Shown here: in pieces, positions 34,677 to 43,695 of the stretch
How positions within the stretch are numbered: the stretch's first letter is position 1
Layout: each line of letters opens with the position of its first letter
From: an uncultured Sutterella sp.
Lineage (GTDB): Bacteria; Pseudomonadota; Gammaproteobacteria; Burkholderiales; Burkholderiaceae_F
Direction of reading: 5' to 3'
DNA length: 64,000 nt
NCBI GenBank assembly: GCA_905213905.1
Contig: CAJMKD010000012.1
Span: 17,017 to 81,016, forward strand
Position numbers and translations under genes: made by a program
The notes under the pieces: generated by a model
Databases searched by the model: none
Seen by the model: the letters and a program-made list of their open reading frames with translations, nothing else
Told to the model about the DNA's origin: nothing

Positions 34677-35273
34677 TCAGCCCGCCATCGAACGCTGCTT
34701 CGCCTTGTAGGCGTTTTCGATCTTCCGCGCGGAAGAAAGCCCGTAGGTAAAGGCCGAGCGATTGGAGAAAAGCAGATAAAGCGTCGCGAGAATCGTGAAG
34801 GTGGAAATCCCCGCAAAGCCCGAACTTACGTCGACCGGGATGCCGAGAATGACAGCCTTCAGAAAATCGCCGCCGGGGCCGGCCACCCAGAGAAGCAGCA
34901 CGGCAAACCAGAGCGCAGCGCGCGAGCGGCCGATCGTGAGCGTCATGATCGCAGCGAGAAGCGCAAAAACCGTGATGGCCCCCGGAATGATCGTCTTGAT
35001 GGCCGGCCAGGCAAAGTCGGCGTCCATCGAAATCACGCGCGCGACCTCGCCTGCGCCGCGGCCGAGCTCGAAGAGCTGAAGCATCGCATCCACGCAGAGA
35101 AAAAAGAGAAGCGCAAGTAGCAGTCCGCCCACCCCCGCAGGCATCCCGGGCACGCTGCACGCGGGCGGCACGCCGCGGGCGATGATCCGCAGAAAGAAGG
35201 TGAGAAGGAGCGGCACCACGAGCGCCAGCAGGAGGCCCGTCCCGGTAAAGGCAATGGAAAACTGTTCGAACAT
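34677..35273 (-). CDS. Unknown membrane protein (198 aa)
   Basis: Chosen start MFEQFSIAFTGTGLLLALVV at 35273. About five hydrophobic helices; the second periplasmic-looking loop carries ELGRGAGEVARVISMDADFAW. The C-terminus is basic and cytoplasmic (SSARKIENAYKAKQRS). Followed after 4 bases by another membrane-protein gene. I do not recognise the family; the ribosome-binding site is weak. Confidence 0.65.
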   Translation of the reverse strand: MFEQFSIAFTGTGLLLALVVPLLLTFFLRIIARGVPPACSVPGMPAGVGGLLLALLFFLCVDAMLQLFELGRGAGEVARVISMDADFAWPAIKTIIPGAITVFALLAAIMTLTIGRSRAALWFAVLLLWVAGPGGDFLKAVILGIPVDVSSGFAGISTFTILATLYLLFSNRSAFTYGLSSARKIENAYKAKQRSMAG

Positions 35274-35314
35274 GTTTCGTTTTTTCCGATTTGGATGAAA
35301 GCGAACGCTCAATC

Positions 35315-35851
35315 TTATTGGAGATTGCGCTCGCGGGAGGCGCCGCACGAGCAATCTTCGCAGCAGCAGGCTTCGCCCTCGGCCGCTTCTGCGTCTCGCT
35401 CGTCCTCAGGCGCCTCGGCCGCTTTCGAGGGATCGGCGGCCGGAGCCGGCCGCCGAACGGCGAGCTCAGCGATGATGCCGCACATTTCGCCCTCTCGATG
35501 CTCGCCGCAGCAGTGCGCTTTGAGCTCCCGCAGGTGGCTGCGCAGCGCCTTGAGCTCGCGGATGCGGCAGTTGACTTCCTTGAGGTGCTTGTCAACGAGC
35601 GCATGCGCGCAGGCGGCGCTCTCAGGATCGGGCGCATCGAGCGCGCCAAGGAGCGTGCGGATCTCTTCAAGCCCGATGTCGAGGCTGCGGCAGCGCCGGA
35701 TGAAGTCAAGGCGCGCTTCATGCGCCTCGCCGTACTGGCGGTAGTTGTTCTTGAGTTCGCGAACGGCGGGCGGCAGCAGGCCGATGCGTTCGTAGTATCG
35801 AATGGTTTCGGGCGTATTCCCGGTGATTCGGGCTAGCTCGCTGATGCGCAT
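35315..35851 (-). CDS. cadR: MerR-family heavy-metal regulator, CadR/PbrR-like, with Cys-rich tail (178 aa)
   Basis: The N-terminal winged helix-turn-helix (MRISELARITGNTPETIRYYERIGLLP) is classic MerR. The dimerisation helix follows, and the metal site HCCGEHREGEMCG near residue 110-125 is of the Cd/Pb/Zn class, with Cys in SAACAHAL at the helix start. An added tail after residue 150 contains CCCEDCSCG, six or so extra cysteines not usual in CadR. It is divergent from the P-type ATPase gene and should activate it through the 19-base-spaced promoter in between. Confidence 0.92.
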   Translation of the reverse strand: MRISELARITGNTPETIRYYERIGLLPPAVRELKNNYRQYGEAHEARLDFIRRCRSLDIGLEEIRTLLGALDAPDPESAACAHALVDKHLKEVNCRIRELKALRSHLRELKAHCCGEHREGEMCGIIAELAVRRPAPAADPSKAAEAPEDERDAEAAEGEACCCEDCSCGASRERNLQ

Positions 35852-35904
35852 GACGGACTCTCATCATTATTTCTGATGACGATCGGCATTTTGGCAGATT
35901 TCGC

Positions 35905-35935
35905 TTGACCTTGTAACAGCTTCAGGGTGTGCAAT
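35905..35935 (+). promoter_or_regulatory. MerR-type promoter/operator for the P-type ATPase gene
   Basis: -35 TTGACC (35905-35910) and -10 TGCAAT (35930-35935) are spaced by 19 bases, the lengthened spacer that MerR regulators untwist. The dyad at 35908-35928 (ACC...GGT ends, centre at 35918) fills the spacer. It reads toward the ATPase gene; CadR at 35315 is the expected regulator. Confidence 0.85.
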
Positions 35936-36051
35936 GTCAATCGTGAAGAAGGATTCGAGAACGCGAATTGATTGCGACTGCACCAAGCCTTGCAGACCCC
36001 GGCTGCGTTCACGAAATCAGATCCGGTTTGCCGGGAACCCGAGAGACAACC

Positions 36052-38772
36052 ATGCCGACCATCAGAATCCGCATCCCCGATCTCTGCTGTCCAGCGGAGT
36101 TTCGGCCGATAGAAAAAGCCGTTGAAAAGCGCCTCGCCCTTTCGCGCGAAAACCGTTCGGGCGACGTGACGCTCGTTCCCGACTATGCTGCGAGAACGCT
36201 CGAAGTCCGAACGAAAGACGCCGCGACGATTGAAGCGGCCGAGTTTCTTGAAGCGGTCCGCAGCGCGGGCTTTGAATGCTCGCTCGAGACGGCTCAAAAA
36301 GCGGCGGCGCCCGCAGCGGCAGCTGCGCGAGGGCCCGTTCATTTTCACGTTCCGCAGATGGACTGCCCCGTCGAAGCAGGCGAAATCGAACGTGAATTCA
36401 AGCGCGCGGGCATCACCGGCGCCGTCTTCGACACGATGAACCGGAAGATCGCCTTCGAAGCCCTTTCGGAAGAAGGCATCCGCGCTGTTGCCGCCGCCAT
36501 TCGCAAGGCGGGCTATGAGTCGCATGTTCATTCCAGTCGCCCCGCAGCCGCCGCAGCAGAGGCGCCCGCACCCGCTGCGGGCCGCACTCGGCTTTCGGTC
36601 CCTGAAATGGACTGCCCCGTTGAAGCCGGCGAAATCGAGCGCGTCTTCAAGGCCGAAGGGTTCGAAGACTACGTCATCAGCACGATCAACCGCACCATTG
36701 AAGTGGCGGATGCGTCTGTTGAGCGCGCTGTTGAGCTTGTCGCCAAGGCGGGCTATGAAGCCAAGCCGATCCGCCGGCGCGCACGCGCAGACGAGAAGGC
36801 GCTCTACGAAGACAAGACGCCCTGGGGGCGCTACTTCCTTGCCCTTTTCATCGCGCTTGTCTCGGAAGCCGTCGAGCTCACCCATGAATACGGCGTCCTT
36901 GCAATTTCGGACACCCTCGCCAACGGGCTGAGCCTCATCTGCGCCGTCGTCGCGGTGCTGATGGTTGGGCTCGGCACCTTCCGCAAGGGGCTGCAGTCGA
37001 CGCTTCGCGGCTCGCTCAACATGAATGCGCTCATGGCGGTCGCCGTGACGGGCGGCATTCTGATCGGCGCCTGGCCGGAAGCCGCCATGGTGATGGTGCT
37101 TTTCGAAATCTCCGAAGCAATCGAGCGCCTTTCGATGACGAAGGCGCGCAATTCAATCCACGACCTGATGAAGGTTGCCCCAGAAACGGCGCTCGTCAAG
37201 ACGCCCGCGGGCTTCGAAAAAATGTCTGTCGACGATGTGATGCCTGGTGCGCTCATGCGCGTGGCGCCCGGCGAGCGCATCCCGCTTGACGGACGCATCC
37301 GCACGGGCATCACGGCACTCGACCAGTCCATGGTGACGGGCGAATCCATGCCGGCCGAAAAGGGACCGGGCGAAAACGTGTGGGCAGGCACCGTCAATCT
37401 GCAGAGCACGATCGAGGTCATCGTCACGGCCGCCGCCGGCGAAAGCCTCACGGCGCGAATCATCGAAGCGGTCGAAAACGCACAGGCCGCCAAGTCGCAG
37501 ACGCAGCGCTTCGTCGACCGGTTTGCCGAGGTCTATACGCCGATCGTCTTCGTCGTGGCGCTTGCGGTCGCCATCGTGCCGCCCTTATTCCTTGGCGACT
37601 GGCTCGGCTGGCTTTACAAGGCGCTTTGCCTTCTCGTCATCGCCTGCCCGTGCGCGCTTGTGATCTCAACCCCCGTCACGATCATCTCGGCGCTCGCCAC
37701 CGCGACGCGCTGCGGCCTGCTCGTCAAAGGGGGGCTCTTCATTGAAGAAGCCCGCAACCTCAAGCACATCGGCCTCGACAAGACCGGCACGCTCACGAAG
37801 GGCGAGCCCGAAGTGGCGAACACCCTTGCCTGGGGCATTGAAGAGAATCGAGCGCTTTCCCTCGCGGCGAGCTTGGGCGCCATGAACAAGCACCCGCTCT
37901 CCGCGGCGCTCGAGCGGGCTGCCCGCGAAAAGAAGCTGCCGCTTTTCGAGGTTTCGGAATTCACGGCGCTCCCTGGCAAAGGCGTCAGCGGCCGCGTTGA
38001 GGGCGGCAAGCTCCTGCTGCTGAGCCCCGCTGAAGTGCGTGCGCGCGGCATTCTCACGCCCGAGGGCGAAAAGGAGGCTGCCCGCGCCGCCTCGCTCGGC
38101 ATGTCCTCGGTGGCGCTTGTCGACGCCTTCGGCATGCTTGCGATGTTCTCGCTTGCCGACCGCGTCAAGGCCGATGCCATGGACGGCATCCGTCAGCTTC
38201 GGGCGGTGGGCGTCGAGCCGGTCCTCCTCACGGGCGACAACGAGCGCGCCGCCAATGCGCTCGCTCATACGCTCCATCTCAAGGAAGTCCGCGCGAACCT
38301 TCTGCCCGAACAGAAGCTCGACGCGATTCGTGAAATGCAGCGCACGGGCCTCACCGCCATGGCGGGCGACGGCATCAACGATGCGCCCGCGCTTGCGCAG
38401 GCCGACATCGGCATCGCGATGGGCGTCAGAGGCACCGACAGCGCTATCGAAGCGGCCGACATCGCCGTGATGGACGACAAGATCTCTTCGATCGCCTCGC
38501 TCGTGCGGCTTTCCCGCATGACGCACCGGGTTCTTGTTGAAAACATCGTTTTTGCGCTCGGCATCAAAATTGCATTCGCGATTCTCGCCATAGCAGGGAT
38601 GGCAACCATGTGGATGGCCGTCTTCGCCGACACGGGCACGTGCCTCATCGTTGTCGCCAATGCGCTTCGCATGCTGCGCGCCAAGCCGGCGCTTGACCGC
38701 GAGGCCGAAGCGGTGCGCCGCGCTGCAACCTCGGAAGGGGCTGCGGCGATCGGCGCGCCTGAAGCCGCTTAG
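36052..38772 (+). CDS. cadA: P1B-type heavy-metal ATPase, CadA/ZntA class (906 aa)
   Basis: Exports Cd2+, Zn2+ or Pb2+ from the cytoplasm. Three N-terminal HMA-like domains (about 1-75, 90-155, 170-240) carry DLCCPAE, MDCPVEAGE and MDCPVEAGE; the last two have one Cys followed by Pro-x-Glu, not CxxC. Transmembrane part starts near 245. The metal-site motif CPCAL is near residue 530, phosphorylation motif DKTGTLTKGE near 576, the P1B HP dipeptide is in NKHPLSAALE, the hinge is GDGINDAP near 771, and the last helices carry ADTGTCLIVVANALRML. ATG 36052 is chosen; upstream in-frame codons overlap the promoter. The gene pairs with cadR across a MerR-type promoter. Confidence 0.95.
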   Translation: MPTIRIRIPDLCCPAEFRPIEKAVEKRLALSRENRSGDVTLVPDYAARTLEVRTKDAATIEAAEFLEAVRSAGFECSLETAQKAAAPAAAAARGPVHFHVPQMDCPVEAGEIEREFKRAGITGAVFDTMNRKIAFEALSEEGIRAVAAAIRKAGYESHVHSSRPAAAAAEAPAPAAGRTRLSVPEMDCPVEAGEIERVFKAEGFEDYVISTINRTIEVADASVERAVELVAKAGYEAKPIRRRARADEKALYEDKTPWGRYFLALFIALVSEAVELTHEYGVLAISDTLANGLSLICAVVAVLMVGLGTFRKGLQSTLRGSLNMNALMAVAVTGGILIGAWPEAAMVMVLFEISEAIERLSMTKARNSIHDLMKVAPETALVKTPAGFEKMSVDDVMPGALMRVAPGERIPLDGRIRTGITALDQSMVTGESMPAEKGPGENVWAGTVNLQSTIEVIVTAAAGESLTARIIEAVENAQAAKSQTQRFVDRFAEVYTPIVFVVALAVAIVPPLFLGDWLGWLYKALCLLVIACPCALVISTPVTIISALATATRCGLLVKGGLFIEEARNLKHIGLDKTGTLTKGEPEVANTLAWGIEENRALSLAASLGAMNKHPLSAALERAAREKKLPLFEVSEFTALPGKGVSGRVEGGKLLLLSPAEVRARGILTPEGEKEAARAASLGMSSVALVDAFGMLAMFSLADRVKADAMDGIRQLRAVGVEPVLLTGDNERAANALAHTLHLKEVRANLLPEQKLDAIREMQRTGLTAMAGDGINDAPALAQADIGIAMGVRGTDSAIEAADIAVMDDKISSIASLVRLSRMTHRVLVENIVFALGIKIAFAILAIAGMATMWMAVFADTGTCLIVVANALRMLRAKPALDREAEAVRRAATSEGAAAIGAPEAA

Positions 38773-38839
38773 CCGAGCGCCGATGCTCGAGCGGCATTTG
38801 AAACCAGCCTGAGAGCGCGCAGGCAGCAACCCATAAAGA

Positions 38840-38871
38840 GCGGGCGGCATCTCGAAACGGATGCCGCCCGC
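38840..38871 (+). terminator. Hairpin, probable terminator of cadA
   Basis: A 12-bp perfect stem (38840-38851 with 38860-38871) 67 bases after the stop codon; the following TTCGCATTG is a poor T run. Confidence 0.6.
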
Positions 38872-38965
38872 TTCGCATTGGTCTAAGCTCAGACATATGC
38901 GGACGGACGCCATGCATGCCGCTTGACGGTTTTGCCGGCGCCCGCGCTTACTGGAACGCACAGCC

Positions 38966-39478
38966 ATGACCGATCTCTCGCGACTTGAACCCAAAAACGG
39001 CGACTTCGTGCGCTACGTCGACGACCTCATCCGCCGGCAGCAGGCGGAGATGCTTCGCACGCGCGGCGATGAGGCGGCTGCCATGCGCGCGTCGCTTCGC
39101 GACGCCTTTGATGCAATGGAAGCGACCGACAGGGACGGCGACGGCGTCTCGCTCAAAGACTTGGTCGGCGCACTTGCGGGGAAAACAGCCAAAGCGGCCC
39201 GTGCAGCCAATGCTGCCCGAAAACACGCGTCTCAACCGGCAGCGCCGGGAAGCTTGCAGACGAAGCGCTCTCAAAAAGCATCTGCTCGCAAAAGCGGCGC
39301 ACTTCCGAAAATCGTCTTCATTGAGCGCTTTGCCGCCATTGCAGCCATTCTCGGTGCGGTCTTCATGAGCGAGCTTGGGCTCACACTCCCCGGCACGCCT
39401 GTCGCTGCAGCCGACATTCTGATCGCGATTGCCATTTTGCTTTTCATCCATTCGGGCATTCTCGAAAAGCGCGGCTGA
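38966..39478 (+). CDS. Unknown membrane protein with an EF-hand-like loop (170 aa)
   Basis: The N-terminal 60 residues are helical and contain MEATDRDGDGVSLKDL, an almost perfect EF-hand calcium loop (D-x-D-x-D-G-x-x, with a following acidic residue). A basic, low-complexity linker (about 70-110, rich in Ala, Lys and Ser) leads to two C-terminal hydrophobic helices (FAAIAAILGAVFMSELGL and ADILIAIAILLFIHSG). The topology suggests a cytoplasmic head on a membrane anchor. No family recognised. Confidence 0.65.
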   Translation: MTDLSRLEPKNGDFVRYVDDLIRRQQAEMLRTRGDEAAAMRASLRDAFDAMEATDRDGDGVSLKDLVGALAGKTAKAARAANAARKHASQPAAPGSLQTKRSQKASARKSGALPKIVFIERFAAIAAILGAVFMSELGLTLPGTPVAAADILIAIAILLFIHSGILEKRG

Positions 39479-39603
39479 AGCGCCTCTGCCTGCGTTTGGA
39501 TCCTGGTGCTGCGCCGGCGCCTCCGCGCGAGGGCGCGGCTCGTGAAAAACGCGGCAGCCGACTTTCTCTTTTCTTTTGTACGGCAATAGGAGGGTTTGAA
39601 GAA

Positions 39604-40020
39604 ATGTCAACCAATGCCGAGAATCGCTGCGGCGCAGACGTTTTTGAACGCTTCACGAGCGGCACCCAAGCGCGCCTCACCGATGCGCTCTCCGGCTTCG
39701 CGCCGGACGTCGCCCGGTACATCAAGTCTTTTGTATTCGGCGAAATCTACGCGAGGCGCGGCCTCACGGATCAGGAGAAGACCATCGCCGTCATCACGAC
39801 GCTCGCAGCGATCGGCGGCTGCGAGAAGGAGCTTCGCACGCACCTCAATACGGCGCTCAACGTCGGCGTGCCGCCCGAGCGCATCGTTGACACCTTCATC
39901 CAAATGCTGCCTTATGCAGGCTTCCCACGCGTGCTCAATGCGCTCTTTGAAGCCCAAGCCGTCTTCGAAGCCCGCGGCGTGCGCCTGCCGGATGCAGCGC
40001 TGACGCCGCCGGAAGACTGA
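39604..40020 (+). CDS. Carboxymuconolactone-decarboxylase-family protein (138 aa)
   Basis: AGGAGG lies 10 bases before the ATG at 39604. The CMD-family pattern is clear: YIKSFVFGEIYARRGLTDQEKTIAVITTLAAIGG, then ELRTHLNTALNVGVPPERIVDTFIQMLPYAGFPRVLNALFEA. The AhpD-type CxxC is absent (only GGCEKELRTH), so peroxidase activity like AhpD is unlikely. Members include decarboxylases and many uncharacterised proteins. Monocistronic, followed by a strong terminator. Confidence 0.9.
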   Translation: MSTNAENRCGADVFERFTSGTQARLTDALSGFAPDVARYIKSFVFGEIYARRGLTDQEKTIAVITTLAAIGGCEKELRTHLNTALNVGVPPERIVDTFIQMLPYAGFPRVLNALFEAQAVFEARGVRLPDAALTPPED

Positions 40021-40095
40021 TTTCCAAAATCTTAGGGTTATTGCCTAGAGCAAACATTCAATCAAGTTTATTTGAGGCAAAGTTTTTGTTTTCAA

Positions 40096-40128
40096 GGCGC
40101 CTGTCGATTGGACAGGCGCCGTTTTTTA
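40096..40128 (+). terminator. Rho-independent terminator
   Basis: A 10-bp stem (40096-40105 with 40111-40120) with a 5-base loop, then GTTTTTT. Confidence 0.92.
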
Positions 40129-40153
40129 TGAGACATTCAACTTCGGAAAACAA

Positions 40154-40370
40154 GTTGTTGATAGAGGCGCGGCGCGGAAGAGTACTCGTCGGAGGGGACA
40201 CCCGAAGATGACGACGAAAGGCCAAGCCGCCGAAACGACCGCCCGGGTACGGACGAGCGTTGGGCACCGGTGGAATACATCGGTGACTCCTGGTTCAGCG
40301 TTCATTCGCTGCTTCCAGAGGCGCTATCGGTGGTAACTCGCATGAAGACCCTCCACGCGTCCGACACTTT
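40154..40370 (+). ncRNA. Lysine riboswitch (L box)
   Basis: Conserved lysine-riboswitch blocks occur in the right order: AGAGGCGCGG near 40163, AGAGTACTCGTCGGAGGG, CCGCCGAAACG, GTTGGGCACCGG with TGACTCCTGG, and AGAGGCGCTATCGGTGG near the 3' end. It lies in the leader of the APC permease gene and is followed by an intrinsic terminator, so high lysine should stop transcription of the permease and the gene after it. Confidence 0.9.
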
Positions 40371-40418
40371 CGCCGACGCGTTCGGCGGGGACGGACTGCC
40401 GGGGTTGTCGTTTCAGAA

Positions 40419-40447
40419 AGTTGCATCGATAGATGCAACTTTTTTTT
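40419..40447 (+). terminator. Riboswitch expression-platform terminator
   Basis: A 9-bp stem (40419-40427 with 40432-40440), GATA loop and seven T, 54 bases before the permease start. It is the off-state terminator of the lysine riboswitch. Confidence 0.9.
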
Positions 40448-40500
40448 ATTTCCGGACCCATTATTTCGAACACAAAAACGACAATTCCGGGAGCGACTTT

Positions 40501-41904
40501 ATGAGCACCCCTTCCTCCAACCAGCACGTCACCCTCAAGCGAGACGTCGGCCTCTTCGGCGGCATCTCGGTTCTTGCCGGCATCATGATCGGCTCGGGGA
40601 TCTTCTACATCGGCGCCATTGTTCTGCAGCGCGCCGGCATGAGCCTCGGCCTCGCCCTGCTCGTCTGGGCGATCGGCGGTCTGATCACGCTTCTCTCCGG
40701 CATCTGCTTCGCCGAGCTCGGCGCCATGATGCCTAAAGCAGGCGGCTACTACGTGTACCTGCGCGAAGCCTACGGCCAGCGCGTCGCCTTCATGTGCGGC
40801 TTCACGAACTTCTTCCTCTCCTCGTCGGGCTCGATCGCCGCGCTCGCCGTTGCGTTCGCCGCAGCCATCAGCTCGATGACGCCGCTCTCCGAGTGGGAGC
40901 AGAAGGCCATTTCGCTCGGCTCGATCCTGCTGCTTTCGGCGATCAACATCCGCGGCATCCGCTTCGGCAGCTTCTTCCAGAACACCTTCATGGTGCTCAA
41001 GATGCTCCCGATCGTCCTCATCCTCGTCTGCGGCCTCGTCATGGGCAATGAAAGCCCCGACCTTCTCGCGATGCCGGCTGAAGCGCCTTCCATCAGCACG
41101 CTGCTATCGATGATCGCCTTTGCCGTCCTGGCAACGCTCTGGGCGTATGAAGGCTGGACGAACCTCAACAACATCGCCGAAGAAATCAAGGACCCGAAGC
41201 GCAACATTCCGCTCGCGCTGATCGGCTCGATCCTGGGCGTTGCTGTCCTCTACGTGCTCTTCAACTACGCCGTCTACCGCGTGCTTCCGTACGACACGAT
41301 CATCGCGATGGTGAACGACGGCAACTTCTACCTCGGCACGGCCGCCGCCGAGTCGCTCTTCGGCGCCGCGGGCATGATCATCGTGGGTTCCGCGATGGTG
41401 CTTGCGATCTTCAATTCGCTCAACGGCTGCATCATGGTCTTCCCGCGCATGTACTTCGCCATGGCCCGCGACGGCGCGCTCTTCCCGGCGCTCGCGAAGC
41501 TCCATCCGGTCTACCGCACGCCGATCAACGCGCAGATCGCATCGGCCGTGATGGCAATGATCCTCGTCTGCTCGCGCACGCTCTCCGAACTCACGAGCCT
41601 CGTGGCAATCTGCGGCATCATCTTCCACGGCCTCACGTTCCTCTCCGTGATCGTTCTTCGCAAGAAGTATCCGACGATGGAGCGCCCCTACAAGGTCTGG
41701 TGCTATCCGTACGCGATCTACCTCGTCCTCGCCTTCATGATCTGCCTTGTGATCAACACGATCTATCAGGACCCGGTCACCGCCGCCCTCGGCCTCATTG
41801 TCCCGCTCGTCGGCCTCGCGATCTACGAAATCTTCTTCCGCCGCCAGCATGAAGCGCTCGAAGCGCAGCGCCGCAGCGAAGGCAAGACCGACCTCGAAGC
41901 CTGA
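40501..41904 (+). CDS. APC-superfamily amino-acid permease, predicted lysine transporter (467 aa)
   Basis: ATG 40501 is preceded by GGGAG; upstream in-frame codons belong to the riboswitch. Twelve predicted membrane helices. The signature of the LAT/SteT branch of APC permeases is present: GGISVLAGIMIGSGIFYIGAIV in helix 1, CFAELGAMMPKAGGYYVYLREAYG, AYEGWTNLNNIAEEIKDPKRNIP and FPRMYFAMARDGALFP. The riboswitch in its leader gives lysine (or a lysine derivative) as the predicted substrate. The amidohydrolase gene follows after 81 bases with no terminator between, so the two form an operon. Confidence 0.93.
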   Translation: MSTPSSNQHVTLKRDVGLFGGISVLAGIMIGSGIFYIGAIVLQRAGMSLGLALLVWAIGGLITLLSGICFAELGAMMPKAGGYYVYLREAYGQRVAFMCGFTNFFLSSSGSIAALAVAFAAAISSMTPLSEWEQKAISLGSILLLSAINIRGIRFGSFFQNTFMVLKMLPIVLILVCGLVMGNESPDLLAMPAEAPSISTLLSMIAFAVLATLWAYEGWTNLNNIAEEIKDPKRNIPLALIGSILGVAVLYVLFNYAVYRVLPYDTIIAMVNDGNFYLGTAAAESLFGAAGMIIVGSAMVLAIFNSLNGCIMVFPRMYFAMARDGALFPALAKLHPVYRTPINAQIASAVMAMILVCSRTLSELTSLVAICGIIFHGLTFLSVIVLRKKYPTMERPYKVWCYPYAIYLVLAFMICLVINTIYQDPVTAALGLIVPLVGLAIYEIFFRRQHEALEAQRRSEGKTDLEA

Positions 41905-41985
41905 GGCACAAAGATCCCATTGATGCGCCGCACGCTTTAGAAAGAGCGTCGGCGCGAAGAAAAACATCCGAAACAGAGATTCATC

Positions 41986-43596
41986 ATGACCGCAATGCTT
42001 ATCCGCAACGCCAACATCTACATCAACCGCGGACGCTTCGAAGAGGCGCTCCTCATTGAAGACGGCTTCGTCAAGGCCGTCGGCTCAAACGAGGAAATCG
42101 CCGCACGCGCGCCCGCCGACGCCGAAGTCTTCGACGCTGAGGGCCGCACGATCGTTCCGGGCTTCAACGACTCGCATCAGCACCTGTTCAACACGGGCAT
42201 CGCGCTCACGGACATTCGCCTGCACAATGCGACGAGCATCCGCGAAGTGAAGGAAATCGCACGCCGCTACATCGAGGAGCGCCGCCCGGCGCCGGGCACC
42301 GTGCTCCACGGCATGGGCTGGAATCAGGACTACTTCACGGACGAACCGCGTCTTCTCACGCGCGCCGACCTCGACGACATTACAACTGAATATCCGCTCA
42401 TCTTTGAGCGCGCCTGCGGCCACATGCTCACGGCGAACACGCCTGCCATGCAGCTTGCCGGCTTCACGCGCGACTCGGTCGCGCCCGAAGGCGGCTCGAT
42501 CGGCCGCGATGAAAACGGCGAATTGAACGGCGTCTTCGCCGAAAACGCTCGCGGCCCGCTCACCGCGCTCTTCCGCAACCGCACGGTCGAGCAGACAGCT
42601 GAGCTCATTCGCGCCGGCATGCGCCACGCCGCTGAGACGGGCGTCACTTCGGTGCAGACCTGCGACCTCCGCGAAGGCTCCTGGCGCACAGTGCTCGAAG
42701 CCTACAACCTTGTGATGGCCGACCATCCGCTCACGCGCGTAAGCCATCAGTCCTACTTCAGCAAGCCCGAGGAATACCGCGAATTCCTCGCCGAAGGCCA
42801 TGTCACCGGCACCGGCACGCCCTTCCACCGCTTCGGCCCGCTCAAGCTCTTCGTTGACGGCAGCCTTGGCGCCCGCACCGCCTACATGCGCGCCCCCTAT
42901 CACGACGCGCCTGAAACGCGCGGCATTTCTACGCTGACGCCCACACAGCTCGACGCGCTTGTCGGCACCGCCGTTGAACACCACTGCGGCGTCGCCATTC
43001 ACGCGATCGGCGACGCGGCCGTCGAAGAAGTGCTCGACGCCTACGACCGCGTCTGCAAGGACGGCAAGAACCCGAACCGCCTCGGCATCATTCACGTTCA
43101 GATCACGGATCGCCCGCTCGTCGAGCGCTTCACGAAGAATCACATTCTTGCGCTCGTGCAGCCGATCTTCCTGCACTACGACACGACGATCGTCGAAGAC
43201 CGCGTCGGCAAGGAGCTTGCCGCCACGTCCTATGCGTTCGGCACCATGAAGAAGCTCGGCATTCACATGAGCTTCGGCACCGACTCCCCGATCGAAGACA
43301 TGAACCCGATCGACAATCTCTACTGCGCGGTCACCCGCTCGACGCTCAAGGGTTCGCCGAGCTTCCATCCGGAAGAGTGCGTCGACATCTACGACGCTGT
43401 TGATGCCTACACGACGGAAAGCGCCTACGCGACCTTCGAAGAAGACATCAAGGGGCGCCTGCTGCCTGGCTACTACGCCGACCTCGTCGTGCTCTCGGAA
43501 AACATCTTCGAGCTGCCGCCGACGGAGCTGCGCCGCGCCAAGGTGGACGCCACGATGGTGGACGGCCGCTTCGTCTTCCAGCGCCAGAACGCCTGA
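41986..43596 (+). CDS. YtcJ-type metal-dependent amidohydrolase (536 aa)
   Basis: Amidohydrolase family 3 layout: RNANIYINRGRFEEALLIEDG, then the metal motif VPGFNDSHQHLFNTG near residue 60, LFVDGSLGARTAYM (with the likely bridging region), VAIHAIGDAA, IIHVQ, FGTDSPIEDMNPIDNLYCAV for the last Asp ligand, and GRLLPGYYADLVVL near the end. No signal peptide, so cytoplasmic. The family hydrolyses N-acyl or cyclic amide bonds; exact substrates are mostly unknown. Being downstream of the lysine riboswitch and permease, it may release lysine from an imported acyl- or cyclised lysine compound; that is inference. Confidence 0.9.
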   Translation: MTAMLIRNANIYINRGRFEEALLIEDGFVKAVGSNEEIAARAPADAEVFDAEGRTIVPGFNDSHQHLFNTGIALTDIRLHNATSIREVKEIARRYIEERRPAPGTVLHGMGWNQDYFTDEPRLLTRADLDDITTEYPLIFERACGHMLTANTPAMQLAGFTRDSVAPEGGSIGRDENGELNGVFAENARGPLTALFRNRTVEQTAELIRAGMRHAAETGVTSVQTCDLREGSWRTVLEAYNLVMADHPLTRVSHQSYFSKPEEYREFLAEGHVTGTGTPFHRFGPLKLFVDGSLGARTAYMRAPYHDAPETRGISTLTPTQLDALVGTAVEHHCGVAIHAIGDAAVEEVLDAYDRVCKDGKNPNRLGIIHVQITDRPLVERFTKNHILALVQPIFLHYDTTIVEDRVGKELAATSYAFGTMKKLGIHMSFGTDSPIEDMNPIDNLYCAVTRSTLKGSPSFHPEECVDIYDAVDAYTTESAYATFEEDIKGRLLPGYYADLVVLSENIFELPPTELRRAKVDATMVDGRFVFQRQNA

Positions 43597-43653
43597 TAGA
43601 CATATTTTGAACGCCGGGCGGCCGATGGCCGCTCGGCTGATCCTTTCTTTTGG

Positions 43654-43690
43654 AACCGCTTCGCGCGACGTGCTGCGAAGCGGTTTTTTT
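43654..43690 (+). terminator. Rho-independent terminator
   Basis: An 11-bp stem (43654-43664 with 43675-43685) followed by a T run; ends the permease-amidohydrolase operon. Confidence 0.9.
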
Positions 43691-43695
43691 GATCC

